Positions 17,455 through 27,834 are shown, counted from the first letter of the stretch. The stretch is 64,000 bases of DNA from Paenibacillus kribbensis (GCF_002240415.1 NZ_CP020028.1:4427501-4491500), one strand, 5' to 3'. Notes: generated by a model from the letters alone, not told the origin. Numbers and translations: made by a program.

Positions 17455-18058
17455 TTAGATTGCTCTGGCATGGATCAAAAAACGGTGCTGCTTCACGTCC
17501 CAATATCCATCACGTTGGATGTCCAAATACAGACCATACAGCTGTTCTATATATTTCTGTGGCTGAAAGTCTGCAATCTGCCATTCAATAGCTTTTAAAT
17601 AATAGACGAGCGCTCCGATATCGTAAAACCGCTGTATCGGAAACTGCTCCTGCTGGTCCACGATTTCGAAGCCGTTGCTTTCCAGACCTGCAAGCGCTTG
17701 AGAAAGAGTCCAATCCGCGTACTCGTAATCAGGCGCTCCCAGGCGTTCGTTGATGCCCGCACAATCCAGGCCCCCCACCTGTTGGGTCAAAAACGTCCCG
17801 CCCGGACGCAAAATGCGACGTACTTCCGCTGGCGAAAATGACTCGTGCTTATTCAGCACAAGATCGAACCCGGCATCGTCAAACGGAAGGGCGTCGTCAT
17901 CATCTATAGCGATAACATGTACGCCCAGCGGATCCAGTCGTTTTTTGGCAACAGGAACATTCGGTGCATACGCTTCTGTCGCATATACGGCCTCTGGAAA
18001 AGGACTCTTCATGATGCTTTAGTAGCTGTAGAAACTCACGATCTTCTGTATATTTCAT
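17455..18058 (-). pseudogene. Class I SAM methyltransferase with deleted SAM-binding motif and frameshift
   Basis: The gene appears to begin at ATG 18058 behind a GGAGGAGC ribosome site, reading MKYTEDREFLQLLKHH. It then loses frame. The body continues in another frame from about 18012 (SPFPEAVYATEAYAPNVPV, then FDLVLNKHESF, ILRPGGTFLTQQVGG and IQRFYDIGALVYYLKAIEW). Relatives have a stretch with the glycine-rich SAM motif (LDMGTGGGE type) between these two parts; here it is missing. The 185-residue frame from 18012 has no ribosome site of its own. Deletion plus frameshift is seen in the sequence; loss of function is inferred. Confidence 0.75.
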
Positions 18059-18193
18059 AGCTTGCTGCTCCTCCACAATTGACCTGTGCGCTAATGACTT
18101 TTTTTCTCTTTAATGTTCTACGTTGTCTCTCTCTATGCCTCTATTTACGTCAGTCCAAATGTGGAGAAGCTCTTGCCTGTTGTTCCGAACCGC

Positions 18194-20290
18194 TTAAGGA
18201 GCTGTCGGTAAAGCCTTCGCAAGCTCCGGTGTGATGTCTTTTGGAGTTAATAAGTAATAAACTGTATGAAAGCCGGAACCGCTGATGGACTTGATTTTGA
18301 CTTGGAATAGATAAGTGCCTTTCTCCACTTGTGGATCATAGCTATAATTATTACGGTTATCCAGCACAGTATTCCAAAGTTTTGGATCTTCAATTGTGGT
18401 GACTTTATACTTCTGCTGCAATATCCTGAATAAATTCACTTCATCAATATACTTGCCAGGTTGATACGGCTCCTTCTCTTGAGAAATCATCGGAATAGCT
18501 CGAACCGATAAAATGTCTTTCGTCGTGATAATCACCTTGTCGGCGTATCCTTTGCGTTCCAGCCAAGCATTCAGCTTGTGGAAGGATAAATGCCAATTAT
18601 AGGAGACGTTGCGAGTCCATTCCGGTTCTTCTGCTGAAATAGATGAAGGTTTGTTCAGAATTTCAATATTCCCCAACGCATAAGAGCCTGCCTGCATTTC
18701 AATATAGCTCATGTCCAAAACTTCTTCTTTCAGTACTGCTTCAAATTCACGAATATCTTTCGGATCAGTCAGAACAACTCGTCGTTCGTTATCATCTGCC
18801 GATTGAATGCTGATTGTCTCCGCTGTACCATACAGCTTATCAAGTGAGTAGCTTACTGTTTTGTACGGCTCAGACAGCATCACTTTCGCCAGCGCTGCCC
18901 GGAAAGGCTGCTCGGGAAATGTATAGCTGCGAGTCATAATGGTACCATCATCCAAACAATAGGCAATGGATATCCTTTGTTGAGGTTCTTTATTGGACCC
19001 GGACGTCTCTCCAGCTGAATGTGCTCTTACAAGCTCACGCTGTAAATTCAGAACAGCGGCGATAAAATCTTTTTCTTGCGAAAAATAAAGATTTTTCCGT
19101 GTTGCTCCCCCGTCCAGATATAAATTTGGCCCAGCATAGACTTGCTCGACTGAATGCGCGGTTGGAATCCGTTCCTCGAAGCCTATCCAACTAGACGTGG
19201 GGATGTACATTGCCAGACCCAAAACTGCACCGTATGCGACCAACTCCAGCAAAGCACGAATACGCACAATTTGCCACGTTTTGCGGATTACCATCTCCAC
19301 AGCAATATAGCCCAAAATAGCTCCAAGCACATACCCGAAGATCGCCCAGTCTTTCCTCTGGCCTCCTGTGCTATAAAAATATTCCCCTATCAGCAGCATG
19401 GCACATACCATGACTCCTGCCTTAAATAAGGGTTGGAAGAAAGTAAAGGCCATGGCCTGTGTCGCCTTCTCTACCAGCCGTTTGCGATATAACACATAGC
19501 TTAAAATCACAAACAGCAAGGAAACACCAATATAAATAACCAGCTCCACATATGAAAATGCATTAATCGCCAATTCCATAATGCGGGCGAATGGCGATAA
19601 ACTATACCAAATATTATTGCTGCTACGCAACTCCACGCCATTACTATATTGGACAATGGTTCCAGTAATCTGAGTGTAGCCATATAGATTGTGCCCCAGA
19701 AAACGACTAATCATGGAGTACAAAAAAAAGGGCAACAGCAGCAAAGCATACACTACAACGGATTGCAACAGCGATTGCCCTACACAGATGCCTACAAACA
19801 CGGTAAAAGCAAACAGGAAAATCGAAATAACCGATACAACCAAAGCCCATGATCCAATATCATTGATATGAAAAATAAAAGGCAATTCAACCGACGTGTT
19901 TAACAGAGCCGTTACTCCCGCAGTCAGCCATATGGGTACAATCAAAAGGATCAGACCGCTAATTAAATGTGCCGTTAACAGATGCTCTCTGCGCAAAGGA
20001 AGACTGTGGTATAAATCTGATGAACCCTTCCGCTGAATAAAGCGAAGCAGCATCACACCCGCCAGCACAGGTACAGTCAAAAAAACGATATTTTGCAATC
20101 CATCACCTGAGCTCGTACCATCGAACAGGCTTCTCAAAACCGTGGGCACTTGCTCGTTTCCAGTACTCATAAATAACGGCAGCGGCACTGTAAACAGTAA
20201 TCCCGCCAAGTACAACAGACCGATCCAGCCATGCTGTCTCAGGCTTTGGCGAACCACGCCGCCGCTATAGAAGAATCGGTTGGATGTCAT
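18194..20290 (-). CDS. ABC transporter permease of a YtrA-type operon
   Basis: A 698-residue membrane protein. The N-terminal half carries about ten membrane spans (for example IGLLYLAGLLFTVPLPLFM and LISGLILLIVPIWL). The C-terminal ~300 residues are a soluble, probably extracytoplasmic domain with repeated beta/alpha blocks. It pairs with the ATPase encoded upstream: the ATG at 20290, nine bases after GGAGG, overlaps the ATPase gene by 26 bases. Together with the GntR regulator this makes a YtrA/YtrB-like three-gene operon, a class linked to cell-envelope stress in Firmicutes. The substrate is unknown. Confidence 0.85.
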   Translation of the reverse strand: MTSNRFFYSGGVVRQSLRQHGWIGLLYLAGLLFTVPLPLFMSTGNEQVPTVLRSLFDGTSSGDGLQNIVFLTVPVLAGVMLLRFIQRKGSSDLYHSLPLRREHLLTAHLISGLILLIVPIWLTAGVTALLNTSVELPFIFHINDIGSWALVVSVISIFLFAFTVFVGICVGQSLLQSVVVYALLLLPFFLYSMISRFLGHNLYGYTQITGTIVQYSNGVELRSSNNIWYSLSPFARIMELAINAFSYVELVIYIGVSLLFVILSYVLYRKRLVEKATQAMAFTFFQPLFKAGVMVCAMLLIGEYFYSTGGQRKDWAIFGYVLGAILGYIAVEMVIRKTWQIVRIRALLELVAYGAVLGLAMYIPTSSWIGFEERIPTAHSVEQVYAGPNLYLDGGATRKNLYFSQEKDFIAAVLNLQRELVRAHSAGETSGSNKEPQQRISIAYCLDDGTIMTRSYTFPEQPFRAALAKVMLSEPYKTVSYSLDKLYGTAETISIQSADDNERRVVLTDPKDIREFEAVLKEEVLDMSYIEMQAGSYALGNIEILNKPSSISAEEPEWTRNVSYNWHLSFHKLNAWLERKGYADKVIITTKDILSVRAIPMISQEKEPYQPGKYIDEVNLFRILQQKYKVTTIEDPKLWNTVLDNRNNYSYDPQVEKGTYLFQVKIKSISGSGFHTVYYLLTPKDITPELAKALPTAP

Positions 20291-21167
20291 AACCCGCGTC
20301 CTCCATTTCATAAATGAAAATTTCCTCCAGCGTCAACGGCAGCAGATCGAACACATGCGGCTCATACGCTTGAATCGTTTCTGCAATCCGCTCTCGTTCC
20401 CCACGGATAATCAGCAGCAGAACACTGCCTCTCCGCTCCTTATGTACAACCGAAAGTTGCTTGTATACGGCTTCCTCATGCGCGCTTTCACGAAAAGCAA
20501 CCTGCACCTTATGGGTATCGGACTTGAGGTCGTCGACTTCCTTTTCCAGCAGCATGCGTCCCTGGTGCATAATACCGACGTGATCACACATGTCTTCGAT
20601 CTCACGCAAATTATGGGATGAAATCACAACGGTCAGCTCGCGTGCAGCCGTTTCCTGGAACAGCAGATTTTTGATCATTCGCCGCATCACGGGGTCCAAT
20701 CCATCAATCGGCTCATCCAAAATCAACAGCTCAGGCATACAGCTCAAGGCAAGTAAAAATGCGGCCTGCCGCTTCATCCCTTTGGAAAAACGATGTAGTT
20801 TACGTTTGGGGTCCAGCTTGAAAATGCCCGTAAGCTGCATGTAGCGCTCCTCACTCCAGCTTGGATAAATGGAGCGATAAAAACGGGCCATCTGTTGAAT
20901 CGTCGCCTGCGGAAAAAAATAGGGTGTGTCCGGCATAAACAGAATGCGCTGCTTGACTTCGGGCTGCTCATATACAGCTTGCCCCCCGATCAGCACCTTC
21001 CCTGTATCCGGTCGATAGATTCCGGCAATCATTTTGAGCAGTGTCGTTTTACCCGCCCCATTCGAGCCCAGCAATCCAAAAATGGAGCCTTTCTTCACCA
21101 TAAGGGCGAGTTGATCCACCGCCTTTTCTTCTGCAAATGTCTTTGTGACTTCCCTTAATTCAATCAA
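20265..21167 (-). CDS. ABC transporter ATP-binding protein
   Basis: The 300-residue ATPase has Walker A (GLLGSNGAGKTTLLK, residues ~33-47), a Q-loop region (ILFMPDTPYFFP), the signature helix LHRFSKGMKRQ, Walker B ELLILDEPIDGLDP and the switch His in VISSHNLREIE. The C-terminal extension is typical of CcmA/YtrB-type exporters. Its start is a TTG at 21167, eight bases after AAAGGGGG, overlapping the GntR gene by eight bases; the downstream permease overlaps its 3' end. Translational coupling of all three is likely. Confidence 0.93.
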   Translation of the reverse strand: MIELREVTKTFAEEKAVDQLALMVKKGSIFGLLGSNGAGKTTLLKMIAGIYRPDTGKVLIGGQAVYEQPEVKQRILFMPDTPYFFPQATIQQMARFYRSIYPSWSEERYMQLTGIFKLDPKRKLHRFSKGMKRQAAFLLALSCMPELLILDEPIDGLDPVMRRMIKNLLFQETAARELTVVISSHNLREIEDMCDHVGIMHQGRMLLEKEVDDLKSDTHKVQVAFRESAHEEAVYKQLSVVHKERRGSVLLLIIRGERERIAETIQAYEPHVFDLLPLTLEEIFIYEMEDAGYDIQPILL

Positions 21168-21549
21168 GGGACATCCCCCTTTCCTTCAATTGCATCGCTT
21201 CCACGTATATGGCGTCCACTTCCGGCTGCGTAAAACCAAAATGGACGGCTTCGATCATCTGCTTTAACAGTGCTGCCCGAATCTCATCCCGCTTCATTTG
21301 CTGCGGCTGCTGCTCGGCAGGTGTGACAAAGCTGCCCTTGCCCTGGACAGAATAGATATATCCTTCGCGTTCCAGCTCACGATACGCCTTCTGAATCGTA
21401 TTCGGATTCACTGTTAGCTGAGCGGACAATGCCCGCACGGAAGGCAATTGCTCATCCGGCTCAAGTGATCCGTACACGATCATTTCCTTCACCCTGTCCA
21501 TTAGCTGCTCGTAGATTGGCTTGCGGCTGCGGATATCCAGATCGAACAT
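21160..21549 (-). CDS. GntR-family regulator, YtrA subfamily
   Basis: The 129-residue repressor has an N-terminal winged HTH (SRKPIYEQLMDRVKEMI, EQLPSVRALSAQLTVNPNTI, GYIYSVQGKGSFVTP) and a short C-terminal dimerisation tail, the size and layout of YtrA-type GntR proteins. It is the first gene of the operon with the ABC ATPase and permease. A long inverted repeat over its own promoter (21595-21641) indicates autoregulation. The start ATG 21549 follows AAAGGAGG. The inducer is unknown; relatives respond to cell-wall-active compounds. Confidence 0.93.
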   Translation of the reverse strand: MFDLDIRSRKPIYEQLMDRVKEMIVYGSLEPDEQLPSVRALSAQLTVNPNTIQKAYRELEREGYIYSVQGKGSFVTPAEQQPQQMKRDEIRAALLKQMIEAVHFGFTQPEVDAIYVEAMQLKERGMSLD

Positions 21550-21594
21550 GGACTTCCTCCTTTCAAAACCTGGTCAGATGTATCTGCATATTTC

Positions 21595-21641
21595 AAACTG
21601 TCCTAACTGTATTATCATTAATAGTACAGTTAGGACAGTTT
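21595..21641. promoter_or_regulatory. Near-perfect operator over the GntR/ABC promoter
   Basis: Arms AAACTGTCCTAACTGTA (21595-21611) and TACAGTTAGGACAGTTT (21625-21641) are exact complements, 17 bases each with a 13-base spacer. They cover the promoter, and repression by the encoded GntR protein is the obvious reading. Confidence 0.8.
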
Positions 21642-21646
21642 GTCAA
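21618..21646 (-). promoter_or_regulatory. Sigma-A promoter of the GntR/ABC operon
   Basis: On the minus strand a consensus TTGACA (21646-21641) and TATTAA (21623-21618) are 17 bases apart. The -35 box abuts one operator arm and the spacer contains it. Confidence 0.75.
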
Positions 21647-21671
21647 TCATTTGTTTGGTTATTATTACAAA

Positions 21672-21706
21672 AAATAGCCGTGATGCATGATGCATCACGG
21701 CTATTT
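21672..21706 (-). terminator. Terminator of the PAS histidine kinase gene
   Basis: A perfect 16-bp stem (AAATAGCCGTGATGCA and its complement) has a three-base loop and is followed by T residues on the minus strand. It starts just after the kinase stop at 21710. Confidence 0.85.
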
Positions 21707-21709
21707 CTT

Positions 21710-24385
21710 TTAACATTCCTTCGACTCATAAGGCTCATCACGGCTCATATTCACCAGCGCTTCCTTTTCTGGCAGCATGAGATCTAGCTGAAACCGGAAC
21801 GTCGATCCCTGGGCCTCTTCACTATCCACACCAATGGAACCCCCCATCAGCCTAACCAGGTTTTTGCAAATGGACAGCCCCAGACCTGTGCCTCCATATT
21901 TCCGGTTCAGTGCGGGATGGAGCTGGGAAAAGGGCTGAAACAATAGATGCTGGCGATCGACGGGAATACCGATGCCGGTATCGGTTACGCTGAACTCAAT
22001 CAAGCATTTCCTTTTACGGCGGCTGTAAGCCTTTTGCTCGGCAAAGATGTTTACACGCCCTCGCTCCGTAAATTTGATCGCATTGCTCACCAAATTCACC
22101 AGCACCTGCCGGATACGCACATGGTCGCCGACGAGTACTCCCGGCAGTTCCTGATCCACGTGCCACTCCAGTAGAACGCCTTTTTCCATAGCCTGCCTAA
22201 GAAATAGGTCTGCCACACTGCCCATCACACGCTCAAGCTCAAAAGGCTCGTGCAGCAACGCCATTTTTCCAGCTTCGATTTTGCTCAAATCCAGAATCTC
22301 ATTGAGGATCTGCATAAGGGCCGAGCTACTGCTGGTAATAATATCTATATAGCTCCGCTGTTCCTCATCCAACTCGGTGTCGGCGAGCAGTCCCGCCATG
22401 CCGATAATGCCGTTCATTGGTGTACGAAGCTCATGACTCATCACGGAAAGAAACTCGGACTTGGCCCGATCAGCGCGCTCAGCAGATTCCTTGGCACGAA
22501 TGATTTCCTTTTCGTTCGTGATGTCTACAAAAACCATTACGGCCCCTTTTCGCTCGCCATTATCCATCAATGGACTGATTCGATAAGAGGCAAGGAAGCT
22601 GGACCCATCCTTTTTCCAAAAAACAGCTTCCTCCGCCTGATAGGAAGCACCGTTGCGGACCGCCTGGAGAATAGAAGACTGCTCATCTGGATAATGACTC
22701 CCAATCTCATCAGCATGTCGTATTATGCCTATACATGCATCATCCAGCGTATTTTCCAATCCCACGCCAAACATCTCGGCAGCCGCCGGATTCATAAAAC
22801 GGACGTGTCCTTCGGTGCTTAAACCTACAATCCCTTCGGATACCGCGTTCAAAATAAGCGAATGCTCGTTGCTGAGCTTTTCAATTTGCGCAATGTAGCT
22901 TTTTAGAGGGGTAACATTTTCAACAATCCCGTAGCAGCCCACAATTTCCTCTTGCACAAAAATGGGGATATGGGTCATCTTGATGAACAGACGCTCCCCC
23001 TTCTTATGTATGAATTGCGATTCATAGGTTTGCGTCTCTCCCTGCTTGGCCAACTCCATGTGGTGCCTGATCTTGTCCTGTTCCTCGGCAGAAGCCATTG
23101 CAAGTATTTCAGCTCCAAGCAATTCTCCGCTTGTATAGCCAGTTAGTTCCTCCAAACTCGGATTCACGCTCAGGATTTGGCCCTCCATATTCATGGCGCA
23201 TATACCGAGCGGGTTATGCTGGAACAGCGACTTATAACGATTTTCACTTGCCCGAAGACGCTGCTCCATTTCCCGATGCTCCGTAACATCCTGTACCATC
23301 CCCACAACTTGAATGGGCTTGCTTGCATGCTCGTCTATTTCGGCTTCCCAGATTGAGCGCAGCACTTTTTGTTCACCGTTCGGCAGCACAATTCGGTAAA
23401 AGGTCTCTTCATGGATTCCCTTTAATATGACGTTCGTGATGATCTGCTGCATCCGCTCCGTATCCTCGGGGTGGACAGCCGCCATGAAGGCGTCAATACT
23501 CGTTTCAACCGACTTAACACGATAGCCGAAAATGCTGCGGAATTCTTTGGAAAAATGCATAACATTGTCGACCAGATCCCAGTCCCATGAACCGAACATG
23601 GCCAGCTGCTGCGCCTTTGCCAAATTCTCCTCACTCTTCTGGCGCTCTGTAATATTACGGCCTATGGCCAAAATGCGTTTGATCCCGCCGCTTTCATCTC
23701 GAATAATGCGGAAGGACACTTCCATCCATAAATAATGCCCGTCCTTGTGGCGTACACGCTGCTTCATAATGCCTGTTTCCTTGTAGCTTCCATGTACCCG
23801 CATATAATCGGCATCTTCTGTATGATAGAAATCGAGCCGCTTTCTGCCGAGCATCTCCTGTCTGGTATAACCCAAAAGCTTCTCTACCGAAGGAGAGACG
23901 TACTCAAGCCTGCCATCCGGCGTGCTGAATGAGATCACATCCGGTGTATTTTCCGTAATCAGCATGTATAAATCCTCGTTGTCCGAAAGCACCTGCTGTA
24001 TGTCTTTTTTCTCCGTTATGTCCGTCGCATAGGCAATCAGATACGATTGTCCGCTAGCCTCATCATCAAATATCGTTAATTCCAGCGACAGCCAGACTGA
24101 TGTTCCCCGCTTATGTTTTAAACGCAGTTCTGCCTTGTATACTTGATCCTTAGCCCCCAGCCAGCCGACATAGGCATCTCTCAGACCTTGCTGATCCTGA
24201 GCTTCTTCATATAAAAGCTGGTAATATCGGGTGTCCTGCAATTCCTCCTGCTCGTATCCAACCATTTGGCAAAAAGCAGGATTAACATACAAGCATTTTC
24301 CCTGCCTCGACAAAATGGCAATTCCTGTCGGGGCGTGGTTATACATATGTTCCAGCAAAGGCAGTCGTTGAGCAGCAGAAAACAC
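21710..24385 (-). CDS. Multi-PAS sensor histidine kinase
   Basis: A soluble kinase of about 891 residues with no membrane span. At least five PAS/PAC units are seen, starting at [61 protein letters not shown] and [14 protein letters not shown]. The HisKA H-box is [18 protein letters not shown], and the ATPase has N-box [13 protein letters not shown] and G-boxes DTGIGIP and GGTGLGLS. No receiver domain or response regulator gene is adjacent, so it is an orphan kinase; a sporulation-phosphorelay kinase role is possible. The preferred start is a GTG at 24385, nine bases after AAAGGAGG. Confidence 0.9.
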   Translation of the reverse strand: MFSAAQRLPLLEHMYNHAPTGIAILSRQGKCLYVNPAFCQMVGYEQEELQDTRYYQLLYEEAQDQQGLRDAYVGWLGAKDQVYKAELRLKHKRGTSVWLSLELTIFDDEASGQSYLIAYATDITEKKDIQQVLSDNEDLYMLITENTPDVISFSTPDGRLEYVSPSVEKLLGYTRQEMLGRKRLDFYHTEDADYMRVHGSYKETGIMKQRVRHKDGHYLWMEVSFRIIRDESGGIKRILAIGRNITERQKSEENLAKAQQLAMFGSWDWDLVDNVMHFSKEFRSIFGYRVKSVETSIDAFMAAVHPEDTERMQQIITNVILKGIHEETFYRIVLPNGEQKVLRSIWEAEIDEHASKPIQVVGMVQDVTEHREMEQRLRASENRYKSLFQHNPLGICAMNMEGQILSVNPSLEELTGYTSGELLGAEILAMASAEEQDKIRHHMELAKQGETQTYESQFIHKKGERLFIKMTHIPIFVQEEIVGCYGIVENVTPLKSYIAQIEKLSNEHSLILNAVSEGIVGLSTEGHVRFMNPAAAEMFGVGLENTLDDACIGIIRHADEIGSHYPDEQSSILQAVRNGASYQAEEAVFWKKDGSSFLASYRISPLMDNGERKGAVMVFVDITNEKEIIRAKESAERADRAKSEFLSVMSHELRTPMNGIIGMAGLLADTELDEEQRSYIDIITSSSSALMQILNEILDLSKIEAGKMALLHEPFELERVMGSVADLFLRQAMEKGVLLEWHVDQELPGVLVGDHVRIRQVLVNLVSNAIKFTERGRVNIFAEQKAYSRRKRKCLIEFSVTDTGIGIPVDRQHLLFQPFSQLHPALNRKYGGTGLGLSICKNLVRLMGGSIGVDSEEAQGSTFRFQLDLMLPEKEALVNMSRDEPYESKEC

Positions 24386-24480
24386 AATGAATCTCCTCCT
24401 TTGGGGGGCCGGCAGCCTTACAACATGTATGTACAAAAGATTGCCGATGCAGCTCCATCGACAATCCTAGAGCTATTTGT

Positions 24481-25416
24481 TTATACCACCCGGCTAAGAA
24501 AATGACGCAAAAATCGCTCCGCATCGACCTCTAGTGCCACATCGACAGAGGGCAGCGCCTGAGCTTCGTGCTCGTTTTGCACCTCACGGGTGCGACCGAC
24601 TTCAGGGGAATCCCCCACCTCAACAGCAATACGCATCGGACGCGTCTGCACAAAACTGGAATCTATGGCTAGTCCAACGGCCAATGGATCATGCAAAGCA
24701 CAGCCTGCAATACCAGGTCTGAAATTGCGATAGGCTTCCATATAAAAGTCCGTCATATCTGCCATAAACTTGCCCAGCTCGGTTCCTTGCTCTCGCCACT
24801 TGTCTACATCATGCTGGGGAAGCAGCGTCTGCATGGTCACGTCCAGCCCGACGAGTGTAAGCGGGAAACCCGCTCCCAGCACATAGGCTGCGGCTTCCGG
24901 ATCAGCGTAAATATTCGCTTCAGCGGCCTCGGTTACATTCCCTCGTACTGTAACCGCTCCGCCCATAATGATCAGGCGGTCAAGCAATTTCGGCAATTCG
25001 GGGCAGCGATCCAGTGCAATCGCAAGATTGGTCAGCGGTCCCACAGCTACCAGGGTAAGCTTGCCCTCATAGCGACAAGCCTGTCCAATTATAAAATCAG
25101 CCGCATCCCCAGGCGCGGCCTGGTGTGACGGCGCTTCTTTGAGCTGATTGCCAATCCCGTCCTCACCATGAATATGGCGGGAATACGGCTTGAACAGCTC
25201 ACGGGCATACGGCTTGTGAGCGCCGGACACGACCGGAGCCTCTACACCCAGCTTTTCCAGCAGGATCAGTGAGTTGCGTGTTGCCTCCTCCACCGAGATA
25301 TTGCCAAAGGTGGTTGTAATGCCGAGCAGTTCCAATTCTGGAGAATGGACAGCGTATGCAATGGCAAGTGCGTCGTCGATCCCCGTATCTACATCTAAAA
25401 TTAACTTTTTACTCAT
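24481..25416 (-). CDS. Nucleoside hydrolase (inosine/uridine-preferring family)
   Basis: The 311-residue enzyme cleaves the N-glycosidic bond of nucleosides in the cytoplasm, for salvage. The N-terminal MSKKLILDVDTGIDDALA carries the DxDxGxDD calcium and ribose site. LVAVGPLTNLA and IIMGGAVTVRGNVTEAAEANIYADPEAA are the other family blocks, and His in ALHDPLAVGLA completes the active site. Base preference cannot be read from sequence. The ATG at 25416 follows GGAGG; the upstream frame start at 25461 is not supported. Confidence 0.93.
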   Translation of the reverse strand: MSKKLILDVDTGIDDALAIAYAVHSPELELLGITTTFGNISVEEATRNSLILLEKLGVEAPVVSGAHKPYARELFKPYSRHIHGEDGIGNQLKEAPSHQAAPGDAADFIIGQACRYEGKLTLVAVGPLTNLAIALDRCPELPKLLDRLIIMGGAVTVRGNVTEAAEANIYADPEAAAYVLGAGFPLTLVGLDVTMQTLLPQHDVDKWREQGTELGKFMADMTDFYMEAYRNFRPGIAGCALHDPLAVGLAIDSSFVQTRPMRIAVEVGDSPEVGRTREVQNEHEAQALPSVDVALEVDAERFLRHFLSRVV

Positions 25417-25512
25417 GATGACCTCCACAGTAGAACAGCATTCTTTTCTCATTATACACAATTTGAATGCTGATTCCCTTGATCATGAGGTTCTTTAGCT
25501 GAAGACGATCAA

Positions 25513-25542
25513 AAAAGCTACGGCAGTTACGCCGTAGCTTTT
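25513..25542 (-). terminator. Terminator of the GH6 cellulase gene
   Basis: AAAAGCTACGGC pairs with GCCGTAGCTTTT across a six-base loop and is followed by T residues on the minus strand, about 50 bases after the cellulase stop. Confidence 0.85.
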
Positions 25543-25590
25543 CCTTCAGGGTTTCTTCTATTGTTTAAGCGCACATCTTCTGTCTTGATC

Positions 25591-27834
25591 TTAAGGCTCG
25601 ATTCCCCATACCAGCTTATCATTTTGGTACAATGTTACTTTGTTCCATTCTGTATAAGAGCTTTTGGTTGGATCGAACGAGTAGTCATTGGATTCGTCGT
25701 GGTTAGACCAGTCGCTTTTGTTAATGCGGACCTGAATTTCACCTGTTTGTGCTCCAGCAGCAAGCGTGCCGGCAGCAGGACTGAAACCAATTTCAATATA
25801 TTTGTCTGTAAAGGTACGCAGCACGTTATCATTACCTATTTGTGCCCAGTCCACTGCAGACTGCATTTCCTGGCTACCCTCTTTAGTGAAATAGTAGCGG
25901 ATTTTCAGGTCACTCAGCTTTACAGGAGTTGTCCCGTTATTTTTTACGTTAAAAAATGGTTTAATTGCATTATTCGTTGGATCGGTATCTCCAGCCCGGT
26001 ACAGAACAGCCAGATCACCTGCAGGTTCTGTTGGAGTCGGAGTTGGTGTAGGTGTTGGATCTGTTGGGTCAGTTGGATCTGTTGGAGTTGGTGTAGGTGT
26101 TGGAGTTGGATCTGTTGGTGTAGTAGCCTTCGATCCAACAGTCACTTTCACTACAGCCGAATCCTTGCTTGAACCATTTGCATTCGTAGCACTTATTACA
26201 TAGTAGTAAGTCGTTCCATTCGTCAAATCTGTATCCGTGTATTCTGTGCCTGTTACACGAGACGCAATCGTTGTAAAAGGACCTTCCTCACTGGTAGCAC
26301 GCTTCACTGTGTAGCTTTGGGCACCAGTGGAAGCAGCCCAAGTCAGCTTCACACCCAATTTTCCCTGTAAGTCTGCCGGTACTGCCGGAGCTTCTGGTGT
26401 TGGTGTAGGTGTAGGTGTTGGAGTTGGTTCTACGCTACCATCGGCAGCTTTGATTGCTGGATATGCATTGTTCACGAGCATAACGAACTGATCATGGAAC
26501 CACGCACCGGAAATCGGAGCATTTGGCAATGCGCCTGTCAATACGCCGTCACTGGTTGTGTAAGTAGGATCACACATCCGGTCAAAGCCTTTGCCCTCAT
26601 CGTTCGGAATGAGCGAGCTGGAGCCGTCGGAAGCACCCGGAGGCTTCGCCCATACATATGCATCGACATGGGAAGCTGGAGCGGTTTGAGGAGGTGTCCC
26701 CATACCTGCGCCACTGTTGTTACACCAGTTACCGCGATGGTCGCGTCTGTCCACACGGCCTGAGTTCACGTACGAATTGATATCGTTACCTGTAGCTTTA
26801 GTTGGACGGTTCGGTCCACCCCAGCCGTTACGGCCGGTATCAATCAGCATACCGAGAGAACTTGGCCAGCCTGCATTTACAAAATCTCTGTGCAGACCTT
26901 CTGTGAAATGCAGCTCATCGAAGTAAGGGTTCCATTCGTAATACTTGGAAGACTTGATCGGCTGTCCGTTAATATTCAGGTTGGAATCAGGCAGATTAGG
27001 CTCAACCAGCGGCGTAGTGTTGGCTGTATTGGTGATAAAGCCGTCTACGCTGGACAATCCTTTAGATGTGTTTCTGAAAACGTTGGTATACAGAGAAACT
27101 GTTGCTGAACGGTTGTTATCCCAACCGAGCCAGCCGGAGTGACCGATATCTACGTATTTGTATACGTTAGGAATTTCGTTCAGTTTGTTGATTGTGTACT
27201 GAATGCCGGTTTCATAGATACCGGTGGATTTGGCTTGAGCACATTTTGGATCGCTCATATTGGTTACCAGGTTCGGTAAACTGTCCGGTTCAATGATCGT
27301 TACGATACGAATGTCCTTATATTTGGGGTTGGCAAGGATCTCAGCAATCTTGTCGACATAATCCTTTTTGTACGTTTCCAGACCTGCCTGGGTCAGCGGA
27401 AGCTCACCGTTGGAAGCCAAGGCATGACAATCCCGTCCGGGCAGATCATATATAATAAACTCTGCCGTAATCGGCGTGTCGCCTTTCTTTTGGGCCAATA
27501 CTTGATCCAGATGCTCTTCCAGACCAAGATTGCCTGGAGTTCCTTTAATGGCAGCGATGCGATCGAGCCATACGGATGTCGGGAACGTTTTGACGGTTTG
27601 CATTTTCGCTTTCAGATTAGCATCGGTAACCTTGGCAATTGACGAATCGACGAAAGCGGCGTAATCAGGACTAATATATTTTGTTGCCCCGATATAAGGG
27701 TTGTCCACATGGGATTCTGCATTTATTTTACCTGTCAATCCTGTACCTGGTAAAAAACTACCTGCGACGAGTGATAACGCAAAAGCATACTTCATGCCTT
27801 TACGAAGCACTTGCTTTGTTTTCAATTGTTTCAC
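25591..27834 (-). CDS. Secreted GH6 cellulase (cellobiohydrolase type) with FN3 and CBM3
   Basis: A modular exported enzyme of 747 residues that hydrolyses cellulose. A Sec signal peptide (residues 1-40, YAFALSLVAGSFLPGTGLTG core) is followed by a GH6 domain (~45-460) with TAEFIIYDLPGRDCHALASNGE, IIEPDSLPNLVTN and YVDIGHSGWLGWDNN, containing the catalytic-site Asp residues. Long loops suggest an exo-acting enzyme. Next come a TP-repeat linker, an FN3 domain (~490-575), a second TP/TDP linker and a CBM3 domain (~605-747, starting LAVLYRAGDTDPTNNAIKP). Start is uncertain: GTG at 27834, or TTG at 27825, which has the better-placed AGGTGA. Confidence 0.93.
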   Translation of the reverse strand: MKQLKTKQVLRKGMKYAFALSLVAGSFLPGTGLTGKINAESHVDNPYIGATKYISPDYAAFVDSSIAKVTDANLKAKMQTVKTFPTSVWLDRIAAIKGTPGNLGLEEHLDQVLAQKKGDTPITAEFIIYDLPGRDCHALASNGELPLTQAGLETYKKDYVDKIAEILANPKYKDIRIVTIIEPDSLPNLVTNMSDPKCAQAKSTGIYETGIQYTINKLNEIPNVYKYVDIGHSGWLGWDNNRSATVSLYTNVFRNTSKGLSSVDGFITNTANTTPLVEPNLPDSNLNINGQPIKSSKYYEWNPYFDELHFTEGLHRDFVNAGWPSSLGMLIDTGRNGWGGPNRPTKATGNDINSYVNSGRVDRRDHRGNWCNNSGAGMGTPPQTAPASHVDAYVWAKPPGASDGSSSLIPNDEGKGFDRMCDPTYTTSDGVLTGALPNAPISGAWFHDQFVMLVNNAYPAIKAADGSVEPTPTPTPTPTPEAPAVPADLQGKLGVKLTWAASTGAQSYTVKRATSEEGPFTTIASRVTGTEYTDTDLTNGTTYYYVISATNANGSSKDSAVVKVTVGSKATTPTDPTPTPTPTPTDPTDPTDPTPTPTPTPTEPAGDLAVLYRAGDTDPTNNAIKPFFNVKNNGTTPVKLSDLKIRYYFTKEGSQEMQSAVDWAQIGNDNVLRTFTDKYIEIGFSPAAGTLAAGAQTGEIQVRINKSDWSNHDESNDYSFDPTKSSYTEWNKVTLYQNDKLVWGIEP

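Noticed and set aside
25561..26172. 203-codon plus-strand frame rich in Trp, Cys and Ser
   Set aside because: It is the antisense reading of the TP-repeat linker and CBM3 of the cellulase.
26020..26450. Tandem short repeats that could suggest a CRISPR or satellite
   Set aside because: They encode the Thr-Pro linkers of the cellulase; there are no spacers and the repeats stay in frame.
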